Program-made: the position numbers and the translations under genes | Shown: piece after piece, positions 30,908 through 39,254 of the stretch | How the letters are laid out: the number at the start of each line of letters is the position of its first letter | Position numbering within the stretch: position 1 is the stretch's first letter | Assembly: GCA_947259365.1 (NCBI GenBank) | Contig: CAMYMC010000035.1 | Coordinates: 1-64,000, forward strand | Direction of reading: 5' to 3' | DNA length: 64,000 nt | From: an uncultured Acidimicrobiaceae bacterium | GTDB lineage: Bacteria > Actinomycetota > Acidimicrobiia > Spongiisociales > UBA5794 | Notes under the pieces: model-generated | The model's database searches: none | What the model saw: only the letters and a program-made list of their open reading frames with translations | What the model was told of the DNA's origin: nothing

Positions 30908-33244
30908 TCAGCTCGCAGCCGGCTCCGACGGCATGAGGAAGAGGCGGGTGGCGATGGCTTTGCGCGTCGCCGGGCCGCTCCACGGCATCGGCACGCCGCG
31001 CCCCGTCATCCACGGCTCGATCTGGTCTGCGTAGTGCGGCGAGAGCGGGTTGCCCGACTGGCCACCCGGCAGCGAGAACCTGCTCTCGTCCCAATCGCCG
31101 ACGTCCATGACCGCCCGCAGCGAAGCGATCGCGCTCGGGTTGGCGAACGGGTCGAGCGGCGGCGCCCCGGATTGCGAGATGGTGGAGAACCCGCCGCTCC
31201 ATCGGAAGGGCCCGAGGTTGAAGACCCCGTCGAGCGGCGCCCGCTCGCCCGCGGGGTGGCGGAGGGTGAGGGGACGGGCGTCGCCCCACGTCCAGTTCGA
31301 CCGGGCGTTCCCGAGCCGGGAGCGGATCGCCCTCTCCGCGGCGGCGAGCGCCGACGCGATCTCGTCGTCCCAGTCCTCGAACCAGCCGTCCGGCCGATCA
31401 CGGAGCAGCCTGGTGAGGTGCCCGGCGCGTCGGAACGCGAACATGCTGAACGGGCTCAGTGCCGGCGGGGCGTGGCCCCGTCCCAAGACCGCCTCGCTCG
31501 ACCGCGGGGCCTTCGCCGACGCTACCCGCTGCTCCATCTCGCTGAGCCACGCCACGAACACCGTCGCCGCCGCCGAGTCCGAGCTCATGTCGCCGTCCCA
31601 CGCGGCGAGGAGCCGGTGCGAGGCGACGGAGTCTCCCCGCTCACCAGCCCCGAGCACGTGAGGCGCCAGGTCGACCCACGCCGGTGAGACCGTGTCGAGC
31701 TGCATGTCGAGCATTCCGCCGACGGTCCAGTCTCCGCCGGCGTCGAGCAAACCGTCGATCCGGGTGATGCGGTGGCCGTCGATCCAGTCGACACCGAGGA
31801 ACGGCTCGTCGCCGACGGTGGGCCGGTTGTTGGCGCTGGCCACGTAGCCGATGTCCGGGGAGACGGTGTGGGGGAGCTCGTCGTATTCGACGCCGCCCTC
31901 CTCCCAGCCGTGCGCCGGATCCCACCCGGGGAGGGGGATCGTGCCGTAGCCGGTGCGGCGCCTAGGGGCCTGGCCGATGAGCGTCCACGCGATGTCGCCT
32001 GCGGTGTCGGCGTAGACGACGTTGAGCGAGGGACCGTGCCACCAGCGCATCTCCTCGCGGAGCTCGGCGACAGTGCGAGCCCGGTTGACGGTGGCGAGCA
32101 CGCCGGCTCGGCCCGGGTCGAGCCACGTTGCGGCGATCGAGACGGCGTCCGGTGTCCGTTCCAGCGAGGCACCGATGACGGGGCCCCGCGGCGTCTCGAT
32201 CACGAGCTCGGTGACGGGGGAGCCTCCCCGCACCCGGATCGTCTCGGACCGGGTGGCGCACGGCACGAAACGCTCGCCCTCCCGCACCGAGCGGCCGTCG
32301 GGCCCGATCCGCTCCAGGAACAGGTCGGTGTTGTCGACGAGGCCCGCCGTCACTCCCCATGCCACATGCTCGTTGTGCCCGACGCCGAATCCGGGTGTGC
32401 CGGCGAGGCAGGCTCCGGCGAGCCCCCACTCCGGCGTCGTGAGGTGGGCCAGGTACCAGTGAGGCGGCAGCACCGGCGCCAGGTGCGGGTCGTTGGCAAC
32501 GAGGGGCCGACCCGTTGCCGTTCGCGACCCGGCGACCGCCCAGTTGTTCGAACCGCCGCCGATGCCGACCGTCTCGACGAACGCGTCGATGTCGGCGCGG
32601 AGCGCATCGACGGCGGGGCCGGCCCCGGCGCCTGGCGGGTCGGTCACCGGGTGCCACTCCGGGTAGGTCGCGTCGAGGGCCCGCAGCGCGTCCGGGCCGT
32701 CGGTGGTGAGGATCTCGAGGCGGGCGAGCTCCGAATCCCAATTCGACGCGAGCGCGAACGCCTGGACGAGGGTGAGACCGACGACGTCGGCGGCGGTGCA
32801 CGTCGTCCGTTCCCCCCGTATGAGGGAGAGCTCGTGGGGCCTCGGTCCGCCGGAGGTGGCGACCGCGTTGACGCCGGCGGCGAACGCTTCCACGGCCTCC
32901 CGGTCGGGCGGGCGCATCCGTGCGACGATGCGGCGGGCGGCGTGGACGAGCCCCATCCGCCGGCTGAGGAGGTCGACGGCGAGGCCATCGGTCCCGACGA
33001 GCTCCGCCAGGGTGCCGCGCACGACGCGGCGCTGCAGCTCGAGCTGAAACGCCCGGTCCTGGCCCTGGCAGAAGCCGAGCGCGAACCAGGCATCGTGGTC
33101 GGTGACTGCGGCGATGTGGGGGATGCCGAAACGGTCGCGGCCGATCGTGACGGCGCCGTCGAGACCCTCGATGGACACGACGCCTTCGACGCGTGGTAGG
33201 CGGCGCCCGAGGACGGCACCCATGAGCCTCGTAGTGAGCTCCAC
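30908..33244 (-). CDS. Penicillin-acylase-family Ntn hydrolase
   Basis: The 778-residue precursor should self-cleave into alpha and beta chains, with S232 (GGGSNNWAVAG) becoming the N-terminal nucleophile of the beta chain. Other family marks are DRFGIPHIAA near residue 35, NDPHLAPVLPPHWY after the nucleophile, and a C-terminal LPGGQSGNPLSPHYADQ. Members hydrolyse beta-lactams, acyl-homoserine lactones or other amides; the substrate is unknown. No convincing signal peptide is seen, unlike most relatives. TAGCCT lies 6 bases before the GTG start. Confidence 0.9.
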   Translation of the reverse strand: MELTTRLMGAVLGRRLPRVEGVVSIEGLDGAVTIGRDRFGIPHIAAVTDHDAWFALGFCQGQDRAFQLELQRRVVRGTLAELVGTDGLAVDLLSRRMGLVHAARRIVARMRPPDREAVEAFAAGVNAVATSGGPRPHELSLIRGERTTCTAADVVGLTLVQAFALASNWDSELARLEILTTDGPDALRALDATYPEWHPVTDPPGAGAGPAVDALRADIDAFVETVGIGGGSNNWAVAGSRTATGRPLVANDPHLAPVLPPHWYLAHLTTPEWGLAGACLAGTPGFGVGHNEHVAWGVTAGLVDNTDLFLERIGPDGRSVREGERFVPCATRSETIRVRGGSPVTELVIETPRGPVIGASLERTPDAVSIAATWLDPGRAGVLATVNRARTVAELREEMRWWHGPSLNVVYADTAGDIAWTLIGQAPRRRTGYGTIPLPGWDPAHGWEEGGVEYDELPHTVSPDIGYVASANNRPTVGDEPFLGVDWIDGHRITRIDGLLDAGGDWTVGGMLDMQLDTVSPAWVDLAPHVLGAGERGDSVASHRLLAAWDGDMSSDSAAATVFVAWLSEMEQRVASAKAPRSSEAVLGRGHAPPALSPFSMFAFRRAGHLTRLLRDRPDGWFEDWDDEIASALAAAERAIRSRLGNARSNWTWGDARPLTLRHPAGERAPLDGVFNLGPFRWSGGFSTISQSGAPPLDPFANPSAIASLRAVMDVGDWDESRFSLPGGQSGNPLSPHYADQIEPWMTGRGVPMPWSGPATRKAIATRLFLMPSEPAAS

Positions 33245-33250
33245 GCGGGC

Positions 33251-33256
33251 AGGCTA
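33251..33256 (-). promoter_or_regulatory. -10 box of leaderless acylase gene
   Basis: Reverse-strand TAGCCT with 6 bases to the GTG at 33244. It is divergent from the methyltransferase promoter 70 bases away. Confidence 0.55.
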
Positions 33257-33325
33257 GAGCCGCCGGTGGATGCCCGGCGCGTCCGGCCGCCGCCGCGGCG
33301 GGCGCGTGATGGCGGGTTCCCTCTC

Positions 33326-33331
33326 TACGAT
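33326..33331 (+). promoter_or_regulatory. -10 box of leaderless methyltransferase gene
   Basis: TACGAT with 6 bases to the ATG at 33338, an exact leaderless spacing that selects this start over the longer open frame. Confidence 0.55.
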
Positions 33332-33337
33332 TGCGCC

Positions 33338-33952
33338 ATGATCGATCCCGAGGAGCGCAGGCAGTACTGGAACGACCGCTACGGCGAGGGCTCGATCTTC
33401 GGGGCCGAGCCGAACGTGTTCGTCGCCGAGCATCTCGCCGGGCTCCCGCCGGGACGGGTCCTCGACCTCGCATGCGGACAGGGCCGCAACGCGGTGTGGC
33501 TGGCGCTTCAGGGACACGCGGTCACCGCCGTCGACCTGTCGGACGTCGCGATCGGTCAGGCGGTCGAGCGCGCCGACGCGGCTGGAGTCGAGATCCAGTT
33601 CGTCGTGGCCGACGTCATGGATTGGGATCCGGATCCCGCCGCGTTCGACGTCGTCCTCCTCAGCTACCTCCAGCTCGAGGAGGGGCGCCGGGTGGTGGCC
33701 CATCGCAAGGCCGCCGAGGCGGTTGCCCCCGGGGGGACGGTGTTCCTCATCGCCCACCACCCGGACAACATCGAACACGGCTGTGGAGGCCCTCAGGTGC
33801 CGGATGTGCTCTTCGGGGAGGCGGACCTCGCCTCGGACTTCGCCGGGTTCGACATCGTCCGCAACGAGCAAGTGCGGCGGGCCGTCGACCGCGACGGCGT
33901 CACCGGCACGGCGCTCGACGTCCTCATGATCGCCAGTCGTCCGGCTGAGTGA
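33338..33952 (+). CDS. Class I SAM-dependent methyltransferase (TehB-like)
   Basis: The 204-residue protein begins with YWNDRYGEGSIFGAEPN, has the SAM motif VLDLACGQGRNAVWLA near residue 47, VDLSDVAIGQA near 70 and the motif-IV region FDVVLLSYLQLE near 107. This pattern fits TehB/thiopurine-like small-molecule methyltransferases. The substrate is unknown. The gene stands alone and its end faces sodX. Confidence 0.88.
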   Translation: MIDPEERRQYWNDRYGEGSIFGAEPNVFVAEHLAGLPPGRVLDLACGQGRNAVWLALQGHAVTAVDLSDVAIGQAVERADAAGVEIQFVVADVMDWDPDPAAFDVVLLSYLQLEEGRRVVAHRKAAEAVAPGGTVFLIAHHPDNIEHGCGGPQVPDVLFGEADLASDFAGFDIVRNEQVRRAVDRDGVTGTALDVLMIASRPAE

Positions 33953-33970
33953 GCGAGGGCGGTGACGGCG

Positions 33971-34468
33971 TCAGAGTCGCCCGGCGCGCGCCGCCGGCCA
34001 GTACCGCCACACCACCCGCCACGGCGTGTCGCGGTTCGAGATCGGACCGATCGAGCGGCCGTCTCCCGACGAGATCGCTCGCTTGTCGCCGAGCACGAAG
34101 ACCTCGTCGGGGCCGATCTCCCACCGACCATCGGGGTACGTCGGGCCGTCTGCCCACGGCTCGGCGAGTACGGCGTCGTCCGTGTGGACCTGGCCGCCGC
34201 CGATGTCGATCGACTCGCCGGGGAGACCCACGATCCGCTTCACGGTGTCGAAGCCGGGCCGGCCCGGGGCCTCGAAGACGACGATCTCCCCACGGCGGGG
34301 ATGGGCCGAGCGGCGGACGGCGACGACGTAGTCGCCTGGTCGCAGCGCCGGCTCCATGGAGCGCTCGGCGATCTCGAACCGGCGCAGCCGGCCGCGGGCG
34401 AGGGCGAGACTGAGCGCGACAAGGCCCATGATCGCTCCGGCGGCGCTGCGGCGGGTTCGCACCGGCAT
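33971..34468 (-). CDS. sodX: Signal-peptidase-like NiSOD maturation protease
   Basis: The 165-residue S26 peptidase has an N-terminal membrane segment (about residues 9-25), catalytic S37 in ERSMEPALRPGD, and general-base K77 in DTVKRIVGLPGESID, followed by DEVFVLGDKR and SGDGRSIG. It sits head-to-head with sodN, the usual partnership in which this protease removes the NiSOD leader so His1 can bind nickel. The ATG at 34468 is set by TACACT 8 bases upstream; a longer frame reaches 34522. Confidence 0.88.
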   Translation of the reverse strand: MPVRTRRSAAGAIMGLVALSLALARGRLRRFEIAERSMEPALRPGDYVVAVRRSAHPRRGEIVVFEAPGRPGFDTVKRIVGLPGESIDIGGGQVHTDDAVLAEPWADGPTYPDGRWEIGPDEVFVLGDKRAISSGDGRSIGPISNRDTPWRVVWRYWPAARAGRL

Positions 34469-34476
34469 CTCCGGGC

Positions 34477-34482
34477 AGTGTA
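34477..34482 (-). promoter_or_regulatory. -10 box of sodX promoter
   Basis: Reverse-strand TACACT with 8 bases to the ATG at 34468. The sodN -10 lies 45 bases away on the other strand. Confidence 0.5.
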
Positions 34483-34526
34483 CGTGTGCGCTTCGCTCCG
34501 GCGGCGGAGGTGATCGCGGCACCGTG

Positions 34527-34532
34527 TAGGGT
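34527..34532 (+). promoter_or_regulatory. Predicted -10 box of sodN
   Basis: TAGGGT would start a transcript near 34539 with a leader of about 32 bases that contains GAAGCGGAGG, a clear ribosome site about 8 bases before the GTG. Unlike its neighbours this gene is therefore probably translated with a leader. Confidence 0.45.
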
Positions 34533-34570
34533 CGAGCCGTCCATCACGACACCGAAGCGGAGGTGAACCC

Positions 34571-34987
34571 GTGGGTTGGTTCAAGCCCGGCCGCGTCGCG
34601 CATGCCCATTGCGATCTCTTTTGCGGCGTCTACGACCCGGCACAGGCCATGATCGAGGCGAAGTCAGTGCTCAACTGCTGCACGAAGTACCACGCGTCCG
34701 AAGACGAGGTGTTCCGCGCCCGGTGCGTCTCCATCAAGGAGGAGCGGGCCGAGCTCGTCAAGCATCACCTCTCCGTGCTGTGGACGGACTTCTTCAAGCC
34801 GCACCACCTCGAGCAGTTCCCCGAGCTCCACGACCTCTTCTGGCGCGCGCTCAAACAGGCGAGCGATGCCAAGAAGTCAATGGATCCCGCGGTGTCCCAG
34901 ACGCTCATCGACCTCATCGACGGGGTCAGCGGCGTGTTCTGGCAGACCGAGGAGTCGGCCGGCGCCGGGGTGTACCCGCCGGCCTAG
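34571..34987 (+). CDS. sodN: Nickel superoxide dismutase
   Basis: Removes superoxide using a nickel centre. The 138-residue precursor has a 12-residue leader (MGWFKPGRVAHA) before H13, which becomes His1 after cleavage. The nickel hook reads HCDLFCGVYDPAQA: His1, Cys2, Cys6 and Tyr9 are kept, but position 5, normally Pro (HCDLPCGVY), is Phe encoded by TTT at 34619-34621. The rest is the helical bundle with KSVLNCCTKYH and HHLEQFPELHDLFW. Its maturation protease gene sodX is adjacent and divergent. Confidence 0.93.
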   Translation: MGWFKPGRVAHAHCDLFCGVYDPAQAMIEAKSVLNCCTKYHASEDEVFRARCVSIKEERAELVKHHLSVLWTDFFKPHHLEQFPELHDLFWRALKQASDAKKSMDPAVSQTLIDLIDGVSGVFWQTEESAGAGVYPPA

Positions 34988-35008
34988 GCCCTCTGCCGGC
35001 GAAACCCC

Positions 35009-36586
35009 CTACGGCCGGTCCGTCCCGACCCGGTCCGGCTGCGGCGGCCCGCCCCAGATCGACCCGAGGGCGCCTCCCGTCATGAGCGCGACGGCGCCGA
35101 ATGCGGCGAACGCCGCTGCGACCGCGAGGAGCGTTGCCGCGAACCCCGTTCCCAGGGCCAGCTCGACACCGGTGGCGACGAGGGCGGCGACGAGCCCGCC
35201 GGCGACGACGAGGGGCACCGCCCGCAGTGCCGGCTCGACGGCGGCCCTGGCCCGGCCCGCCGGCTCGACGGTGCGGTACCAACGCACCGCCAGCGCTGCC
35301 GTGTAGCCGGTCAGAGCGATGGTGCTGGCGAGGGCGACGCCGCGCAGCCCGTATCCCCTCTGGAGCACGAAGTAGAGCGGGACGGCGACGAGCGTTGCGA
35401 CGGTTCCGGCGACGACCGGCGTCCACATCTCCCGCCGGGCGTAGAACGCCCTGGTGAGCACCTGGAGCGCCCCCCACACCGGGACGGCGAGGGAGTAGAA
35501 GAACAGCGCCTGGGCACTCGCCATCGTGTCCGCGGCGTCGAAGGGGCCCCGCTGGAAGAGGGCGCGGACGACGGGCACCGTCGTGGCGGCGACGAGGGCG
35601 GCAGCGCCGATCGAGGCGACGAGCACGTACCGCAGCGCCCTGTCGACGGTGTCTGCCATCTCGGCCCGCTTGCCCTCGGCGAACAGCCTGGCGAGAAACG
35701 GGTAGGCGGCGACACCGGCCGCCTGGGCGATGACGCCGACCGGGACGAACATCGTCCGCCTGGCCAGCTGGAGCTGGGTCTGGGCGCCGTCGCCGACGAG
35801 GTTGCCGAAGACCCTCATGAACGTCTCGTCGAGGACGACGATCGACTGGCCGACCATCAACGGGAGGGCGATGACGACGTACTCGCGCAGTGCCGGGTGA
35901 CGCCATGAGGTACCGGCGAGGAGGCGCATTCCCACCCGTCTCGCTCCCCACCACTGGAGGGCGAAGTTCCCGACGAAGGCACCGCCCAGCGCACCCCAGA
36001 TGAAGCCCTCGGGATCGGCCTCGCCCGCCACCGCGGCGTAGCCCACCCCCCCGGCGATGATGCCGAGGTTGTAGGCGATCGGCGCCAGGGTCGGGATCGT
36101 GAAGACCCCTTTGGCGTATTGGACGGCGGTGAAGAGCCCTCCGAGGACGAAGAAGACCTGGGCGGGCAGGACGATGCGGGTGAACCGGACGGTGGCCGCC
36201 ATCTCCTCAGGGGTGAAGTCGGGGAAGATCCTCTCGATGATGAGCGGCGCGACGAACCATCCTGCGACGACGAGCCCGACGATGCCGAGCGCGATCGGGC
36301 GGACTACCGCGGTCAGGGCCGCCCAGCCTCCCGCCTCGTCATCGTCGGCGAGGTATCGGCTGAAGATCGGGATGAACGTGATGGCGAGGAAGCCACCGGC
36401 GAGCAGGTAGTTGAGGAAATCGGGGAGTGCGAACGCGGCGACGTACTGGTCGGTCGTCGCATCGGCGCCCAGCAGCGCGGCGAACACGATGTCGCGCACC
36501 TGGCCGAGGATGCGCGACACGAGCACCCCGCCGGAGACGATGAGCGCCGCGATGCCCATCCTGCGGGCGATCGTCCGGTCCGTCAC
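35009..36586 (-). CDS. murJ: MurJ/MviN lipid II flippase-family protein
   Basis: The 525-residue protein has about 14 membrane helices and family marks near the start (GVLVSRILGQVRDIVFAALLG) and around residue 75 (RYLADDDEAGGWAAL). It is expected to flip lipid II across the membrane. The lipid-chamber arginine in VSRILGQVRD is kept. The GTG start is supported by TACCTT 7 bases upstream. No kinase-like C-terminal domain is present, unlike mycobacterial MviN. Confidence 0.88.
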   Translation of the reverse strand: MTDRTIARRMGIAALIVSGGVLVSRILGQVRDIVFAALLGADATTDQYVAAFALPDFLNYLLAGGFLAITFIPIFSRYLADDDEAGGWAALTAVVRPIALGIVGLVVAGWFVAPLIIERIFPDFTPEEMAATVRFTRIVLPAQVFFVLGGLFTAVQYAKGVFTIPTLAPIAYNLGIIAGGVGYAAVAGEADPEGFIWGALGGAFVGNFALQWWGARRVGMRLLAGTSWRHPALREYVVIALPLMVGQSIVVLDETFMRVFGNLVGDGAQTQLQLARRTMFVPVGVIAQAAGVAAYPFLARLFAEGKRAEMADTVDRALRYVLVASIGAAALVAATTVPVVRALFQRGPFDAADTMASAQALFFYSLAVPVWGALQVLTRAFYARREMWTPVVAGTVATLVAVPLYFVLQRGYGLRGVALASTIALTGYTAALAVRWYRTVEPAGRARAAVEPALRAVPLVVAGGLVAALVATGVELALGTGFAATLLAVAAAFAAFGAVALMTGGALGSIWGGPPQPDRVGTDRP

Positions 36587-36593
36587 GAGTCGG

Positions 36594-36599
36594 AAGGTA
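36594..36599 (-). promoter_or_regulatory. -10 box of murJ promoter
   Basis: Reverse-strand TACCTT with 7 bases to the GTG at 36586; predicted leader of 0-1 base. Confidence 0.45.
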
Positions 36600-36664
36600 G
36601 CCGCAGCGTGGCGATGGGAGCGTGGTTTGGGTGACCCCTCACCTCGAACCGGCTCGGTTCCCGC

Positions 36665-37417
36665 TCAGGTGAGATCCCGCCTCCGCAGGATCCAGCCGGT
36701 GACGAGCGTCGAGATGCCCAGGAGCAGGGCCATCTTCAGCAGCGATCCCCCGACGCCCGGCTCGAGGCTCCCGAGGGCGAAGTCGGGGACCTCGCGCCCG
36801 ACCGCGTCGGGGGCGAGATCGAGGAACGCCGAGAAGCCGATCCGCCACGGCGACGTCGTGGCGAGTCCGGGGATCGTTCCGGCGATCGCCGTTTCCCAGA
36901 TGAACACGAACGCGAGGCCGATGAGCGTCGCCCGCTCGGTCACATAGCCGAGGGGAAGGAACAGGGCGACGTAGGTGGCGGTCGCGATGAGCGTGCCGAC
37001 GAGCATCGGCAGGACGTAGCCCCAGTCGCTTGAGCGGACTGCCATGAGGACGCCGAGGGCGAACGCCCCGAGCCCGGCGAGGCCGTAGGCGGTCGCCAGG
37101 GCCCCGGCGAGCTTGGCGCCGGCGATCGCGCTGCGGGGGATCGGCCGGAGCACGATGAACGACAGCGTCGCGTCGCGACGCTCGTCCCCGAGCGCCGACG
37201 CCGCCATGATGAGGGCGACGACGGGCACCGCCACGCTGTAGAAGACGCCGATCGACAGGCCCGTGAAGATCTCGACGAGGCTGTCGACGCTCGCCTGCCC
37301 GGAGGCGAGGAGGAAGATCCCGGCAGGCGCGGCGGTGAGGGCTCCCAGCCCGATGAACCGACGCAGCCCGAGGACCTGGCGCACCGTCATCCCGCTGATG
37401 GTGATCGCCCGGTTCAT
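36665..37417 (-). CDS. ABC-2 type transporter permease
   Basis: The 250-residue protein has about six membrane helices and the ABC-2 hallmark ALGDERRDATLSFIVLRPIPR near residue 75, the coupling region following helix 2. It is the last of four coupled genes; its ATG overlaps the stop of the ATPase before it (ATGA). The substrate is unknown. Confidence 0.85.
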   Translation of the reverse strand: MNRAITISGMTVRQVLGLRRFIGLGALTAAPAGIFLLASGQASVDSLVEIFTGLSIGVFYSVAVPVVALIMAASALGDERRDATLSFIVLRPIPRSAIAGAKLAGALATAYGLAGLGAFALGVLMAVRSSDWGYVLPMLVGTLIATATYVALFLPLGYVTERATLIGLAFVFIWETAIAGTIPGLATTSPWRIGFSAFLDLAPDAVGREVPDFALGSLEPGVGGSLLKMALLLGISTLVTGWILRRRDLT

Positions 37418-38367
37418 CGCTTCCTCACGAGGTAGCGGAACACGCTCTCGAGGGACTCGTCCGCCGGTTTGAAGCCCGTGATCCTGATGCCGAGCGCCTT
37501 GGCGAGGCCGGGAAGCTCCGACCCGAGCGCAGCCAGGTCCGAGGTCTCGACCTGGATCCGGCGGTCCTCCAGTGTCACGCCGTTGACGACCTCGATGTCG
37601 AGCATCGCCCTCGCCAGCGACCGCGGCTCGTCGGCGGAGACGACGACCCGGTAGGGGATGTCGGTCATCGCGCGGCGGATCGCGGTGATGTCGCCGGCGG
37701 CAGCCAGCTTGCCGTCGACGATGGCGAGGACCCGGTCCGTCATCCGCTCCACCTCCTGGAGCACGTGGGACGAGACGATGACGGTCCGTCCGTTGCCGGC
37801 CAGTCGCTGGAAGAGCGCGATGAGATGGGCCCGCTGGATGGGGTCGGTGCCGTTGAGGGGCTCGTCGAGCACGAGGATCTCGGGATCGTGGATGAGGGCT
37901 GCTGCCACCTTGGCGCGCTGGCGCATGCCTTTGCTGTACCCGCCAACTGGGCGGCCGGCGGCGTCGAGGAGATCGACCTCCTCGAGGGCGTCCCGCGCCT
38001 TCCGCTCCGGGTCGGCGATCCCGGTGAGCTTCCCGGCGAGGGCGACGAACTCGAGCCCGGTGTACCGGGGATACACCGCATTCTCCTCGGGCACGAGGCC
38101 GATCGAGCGGTACACGTCGACGGCGTCACGAGGGGCGCGACCGAGCACCCGGACGCGCCCGCCGGAGGGGAGGAGGAGTCCGGTGAGCATCCTGAGCAGG
38201 GTGGTCTTGCCGGCGCCGTTGGGCCCGAGGAGCCCGGTGATCCCGGGGCCGAACGAGCACGTGACCTCCGACACCGCGACCTTCTGTTTGAACCACTTCG
38301 AGACCCCCTCCACCTCGACGGTCGGATTCGCGGCGAGGGCGGGATCGGAGGCGACCGCCGTGCTCAC
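37414..38367 (-). CDS. ABC transporter ATP-binding protein
   Basis: The 317-residue protein has Walker A LLGPNGAGKTTLL near residue 55, Q-loop LVPEENAVYP, signature YSKGMRQRAKVA near 145, Walker B EILVLDEPLNGTDP and the H-loop SSHVLQE. A C-terminal extension of about 80 residues after the ATPase core resembles the regulatory tail of ABC-2 exporters. The GTG overlaps the preceding permease stop (GTGA), so translation is coupled. It pairs with the permease downstream. Confidence 0.92.
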   Translation of the reverse strand: MSTAVASDPALAANPTVEVEGVSKWFKQKVAVSEVTCSFGPGITGLLGPNGAGKTTLLRMLTGLLLPSGGRVRVLGRAPRDAVDVYRSIGLVPEENAVYPRYTGLEFVALAGKLTGIADPERKARDALEEVDLLDAAGRPVGGYSKGMRQRAKVAAALIHDPEILVLDEPLNGTDPIQRAHLIALFQRLAGNGRTVIVSSHVLQEVERMTDRVLAIVDGKLAAAGDITAIRRAMTDIPYRVVVSADEPRSLARAMLDIEVVNGVTLEDRRIQVETSDLAALGSELPGLAKALGIRITGFKPADESLESVFRYLVRKR

Positions 38368-39254
38368 ATGAGCCTCCGGTAGCGGCGGAGGGCGAGGCCG
38401 CCTGCGATGACGGCGATGCCGAGGATCATCGCGAGCGACCACACCGGCCCGAACCCGGCATCGGCGACCACCGAGTCGACGGAGCTCTGGTCGAAGGCCC
38501 AGTCACGGAGGGCGAAGGGATGCTGGGCGATGGCGAGCAGGGCCGCGTAGCGGGACCCGGCGAACGCACCGGACTCGGAGAGGGCGGCGGCGAGGCCGGT
38601 GGAGCCGACGAGGATGCCGAGGAGGGTGCCGGTCGCCGGGGCGAGCCGCTTGGCGTAGACGGAGACGAACAACGCTGGCGCTCCGTAGCCGACGAGAAAC
38701 GCCACCGAGGTGACGGCGATCCGCCACAGGTTCGGCCAATCCGAGAGCAGAGTCTGGACGAAACCGTCGCTGTCGATGGCGGCGAACCCGATGTACATGA
38801 GCAGCTGGGGCAGCACGAGGAACCCGGCGATGACGATGGCGAGCGCCGCGCCGCGGGCCAGGAGGTAATCCGAGGCGCGCATCGGCCGCGAGCTGTACAC
38901 GGCGAGGACGCCTTCCTCACGGTCGGGGATCAGCAGCTCGGGCCCGGCGAGCGCCGTGAAGATGACCATGACCGGGCCGGCGAGGTCGTAGTAGTCGGCG
39001 TGACCGCCGAAAGGGGAGTCCGCTTCGGGGACGAAGCTCGTCAGGAAGAACGCGAGGCCGACGAAGACGATCGCCGGGATCAGCGCGATGCCGAAGAGGA
39101 TCCAGGGGAGGACCTTCTTGCGGGCGCGGCGGCGGAGACCGAGGACCCGCCGGACGCCGTCCTTGATGGTGGCCCGCACCGCGCCGGGCTTGCCGAGCCT
39201 CGCCCCTTCGTGGGGGACGTACCCGAGGTCGTAGACGACGCCGCGGTCGGTCAT
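38364..39254 (-). CDS. ABC-2 type transporter permease
   Basis: The 296-residue protein has a basic cytoplasmic N-terminus of about 45 residues and six hydrophobic segments; PDREEGVLAVYSSRPMRASD near residue 115 is the ABC-2 coupling region. It lies between two ATPase genes with 4-base overlaps on both sides. Confidence 0.85.
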   Translation of the reverse strand: MTDRGVVYDLGYVPHEGARLGKPGAVRATIKDGVRRVLGLRRRARKKVLPWILFGIALIPAIVFVGLAFFLTSFVPEADSPFGGHADYYDLAGPVMVIFTALAGPELLIPDREEGVLAVYSSRPMRASDYLLARGAALAIVIAGFLVLPQLLMYIGFAAIDSDGFVQTLLSDWPNLWRIAVTSVAFLVGYGAPALFVSVYAKRLAPATGTLLGILVGSTGLAAALSESGAFAGSRYAALLAIAQHPFALRDWAFDQSSVDSVVADAGFGPVWSLAMILGIAVIAGGLALRRYRRLM

